DNA from: Anaerolineales bacterium
GTDB lineage: Bacteria > Chloroflexota > Anaerolineae > Anaerolineales > UBA4823
DNA: 7,924 bases
Direction of reading: 5' to 3'
Assembly: GCA_016932955.1 (NCBI GenBank)
Contig: JAFGBV010000199.1
Location: forward strand, 1-7,924
Numbering within the stretch: position 1 is the stretch's first letter; every line of letters starts with the position of its first letter. The translations under genes were made by a program, and so were the position numbers. Below the pieces are notes generated by a model. It did no database searches. It was not told where the DNA came from and saw only the letters and a program-made list of their open reading frames with translations. Below are positions 6,800 to 7,924 of the stretch, piece after piece.

Positions 6800-7860
6800 T
6801 TAAACTGCCGGGTTTGATTGACGTGCATGTTCACCTGCGTGAGCCGGGCGCGACTCACAAGGAAGATTGGGACAGCGGCACAGCCGCGGCTTTGGCCGGA
6901 GGCTTTACCACGATCCTCGGGATGCCCAATACCAGACCGCCGGTGACCGATGCGGAGACACTGGCGCTGGCGCTGGATGCTGCTCATAAAAAGGCGCGCT
7001 GCGATTATGCACAATATTTGGGCGCCGGCGCAGATAACATTGAGTCAGCCGCCGCGCTGGCCTCCCAGTCTGCCGGTCTCAAAATGTATCTTGACCAGAC
7101 CTACGGTCCGTTGCGATTGGATGATATGGCTACCTGGATGGCGCATTTCGAGCGCTGGCCGCGCCAGATGCCCATCGTGGCGCATGCCGAGAGCCGCAGC
7201 CTGGCCGCTGTGATCTTGATGGCTGCCCTATACGACCGGGCGGTACACCTGGCGCACGTCTCGCTGCGAGAAGAAATCCTGCTGATCCGAGAGGCGAAAC
7301 AACGTGGTTTGAAGGTAACTTGCGAGGTGACTCCTCATCACCTGTTCTTGACCGAGGATGACATCCCTACGCTGGGCGCGGGGCGCAGCGAAGTGCGCCC
7401 ACGCCTGGCGATGGCGGCTGACCGGCAGGCGTTGTGGGACAACTTGCAGGTGATCGACTGCTTTGCTACTGATCACGCCCCCCACACCCTGGAGGAGAAG
7501 GACAGCACCAACCCGCCGCCTGGTTTCCCTGGGCTGGAGACAGCCCTGCCCTTGCTGCTGACGGCGGTGCATGAAGGCAGACTAACGCTGGATGACCTGA
7601 CCGCGCGCATGGTGACCAACCCGCGGCGTATATTTCAAGTGCCAGAGCAGCCAGATACCTGGATTGAAGTGGATCCCGAGGCAGTCTGGGAGATACGCGC
7701 TGACCAAACGCATACCCGCTGCGGCTGGACGCCCTTCGAGGGCTGGAAGGTGCGCGGCAGGATGACACGGGTTGTTTTACGCGGTGCAGCAGCCTTTAGC
7801 GACGGGCAGGTTTTAGCCGCGCCGGGCAGCGGCAGGAATATCCGAAATCGTAGGATATAA
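6796..7860 (+). CDS. pyrC: Dihydroorotase, CAD-like type
   Basis: 354 aa, catalysing the reversible cyclisation of N-carbamoyl-aspartate to dihydroorotate, step three of pyrimidine synthesis. It is a zinc amidohydrolase barrel. Predicted ligands are His11 and His13 ([10 protein letters not shown]), Lys96 (GLKMYL, the carboxylated lysine), His130 (IVAHAE), His154 (HLAHVS) and Asp226 ([10 protein letters not shown]). The flexible-loop Thr102-Tyr103 matches the Thr-Phe of animal CAD. The protein starts directly at the first barrel strand and lacks the N-terminal strands of ordinary bacterial enzymes, as the CAD domain does. Ligand spacing is identical to human CAD. Text such as [18 protein letters not shown] and NPRRIF is shared, and WTPFEG lies near the C-terminus. 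Ala153 stands where CAD has Cys. ATG 6796 overlaps the uraA stop by 4 bp, so translation is coupled. Confidence 0.95.
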   Translation: MIKLPGLIDVHVHLREPGATHKEDWDSGTAAALAGGFTTILGMPNTRPPVTDAETLALALDAAHKKARCDYAQYLGAGADNIESAAALASQSAGLKMYLDQTYGPLRLDDMATWMAHFERWPRQMPIVAHAESRSLAAVILMAALYDRAVHLAHVSLREEILLIREAKQRGLKVTCEVTPHHLFLTEDDIPTLGAGRSEVRPRLAMAADRQALWDNLQVIDCFATDHAPHTLEEKDSTNPPPGFPGLETALPLLLTAVHEGRLTLDDLTARMVTNPRRIFQVPEQPDTWIEVDPEAVWEIRADQTHTRCGWTPFEGWKVRGRMTRVVLRGAAAFSDGQVLAAPGSGRNIRNRRI

Positions 7861-7901
7861 ATTCACAAATTTGAGGTATAGTATTTAAGAAGGAGTATAA
7901 A

Positions 7902-7924
7902 ATGGCAGCTTTTTCAGCCCCCAC
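7902..7924 (+). CDS. Start of a further gene, cut by the window end
   Basis: ATG 7902 opens a frame (MAAFSAP and continuing) that is preceded by AAGGAG 6 nt upstream, a well-placed Shine-Dalgarno. It lies 41 nt after the pyrC stop with no terminator between, so it may belong to the uraA-pyrC operon. TATAGT at 7877-7882 could be a -10 of its own, but no -35 is convincing. Seven codons are too few to identify the product. Confidence 0.6.

Noticed and set aside
7862..7882. TTCACA (7862-7867) with TATAGT (7877-7882) as a promoter for the last gene
   Set aside because: The spacing is only 9 nt, too short for a sigma-70-type promoter; the gene could be read from the uraA-pyrC transcript.
1..7924. 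CRISPR arrays, insertion sequences, tRNA or rRNA genes, phage or defence genes
   Set aside because: No direct repeat arrays, transposase motifs, cloverleaf-like segments or recognisable defence domains were seen; the window is almost fully occupied by ordinary chromosomal genes.

Overview
The window carries two divergent transcription blocks with no mobile elements, RNA genes or CRISPR. Gene content and style are chromosomal and housekeeping: moderately GC-rich, strong AGGAGG-type Shine-Dalgarno sites and tight operons. A CAD-type dihydroorotase together with a Lon-related (AAA_32/Lon_C) protease suggests a Chloroflexota bacterium, perhaps Anaerolineae. That assignment is an inference from memory of the families, not a search result.

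Left block (1-4330, minus strand). Three genes are read leftwards from a promoter near 4380. The first encodes a 265-aa protein with a membrane anchor at each end and a long helical, Thr/Ser-rich middle. The second encodes a Lon-related protease with an intact Ser-Lys dyad but altered Walker A and Walker B motifs. The third encodes a membrane protein with three N-terminal helices and an alpha-helical C-terminal part that runs off the window at position 1. Gaps are 17 and 6 nt, and both downstream Shine-Dalgarno sites overlap or abut the preceding stop codon. This looks like one translationally coupled unit, possibly a protease with two membrane partners.

Centre (4331-4450). A short divergent promoter region holds an extended -10 on the minus strand, a perfect TATAAT on the plus strand and a small inverted repeat. 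surE follows (4451-5236), a 5'/3'-nucleotidase with all four family active-site residues at their standard positions.

Right block (5225-7924, plus strand). The last codons of surE contain a perfect -35 (TTGACA), spaced 16 nt from TAAAAT. Downstream lie a hairpin and two consecutive intrinsic terminators, then uraA (uracil permease, 464 aa). pyrC overlaps uraA by 4 bp (ATGA) and encodes a 354-aa dihydroorotase. A further gene begins 41 nt after pyrC and is cut by the window end. The unit joins uracil uptake to de novo pyrimidine synthesis, and its promoter-terminator-terminator layout suggests transcription attenuation.

The most notable points are the ungapped match of PyrC metal-ligand spacing to the animal CAD dihydroorotase domain, the double-terminator leader of uraA-pyrC, and the uncharacterised membrane-protein/Lon-related protease operon.
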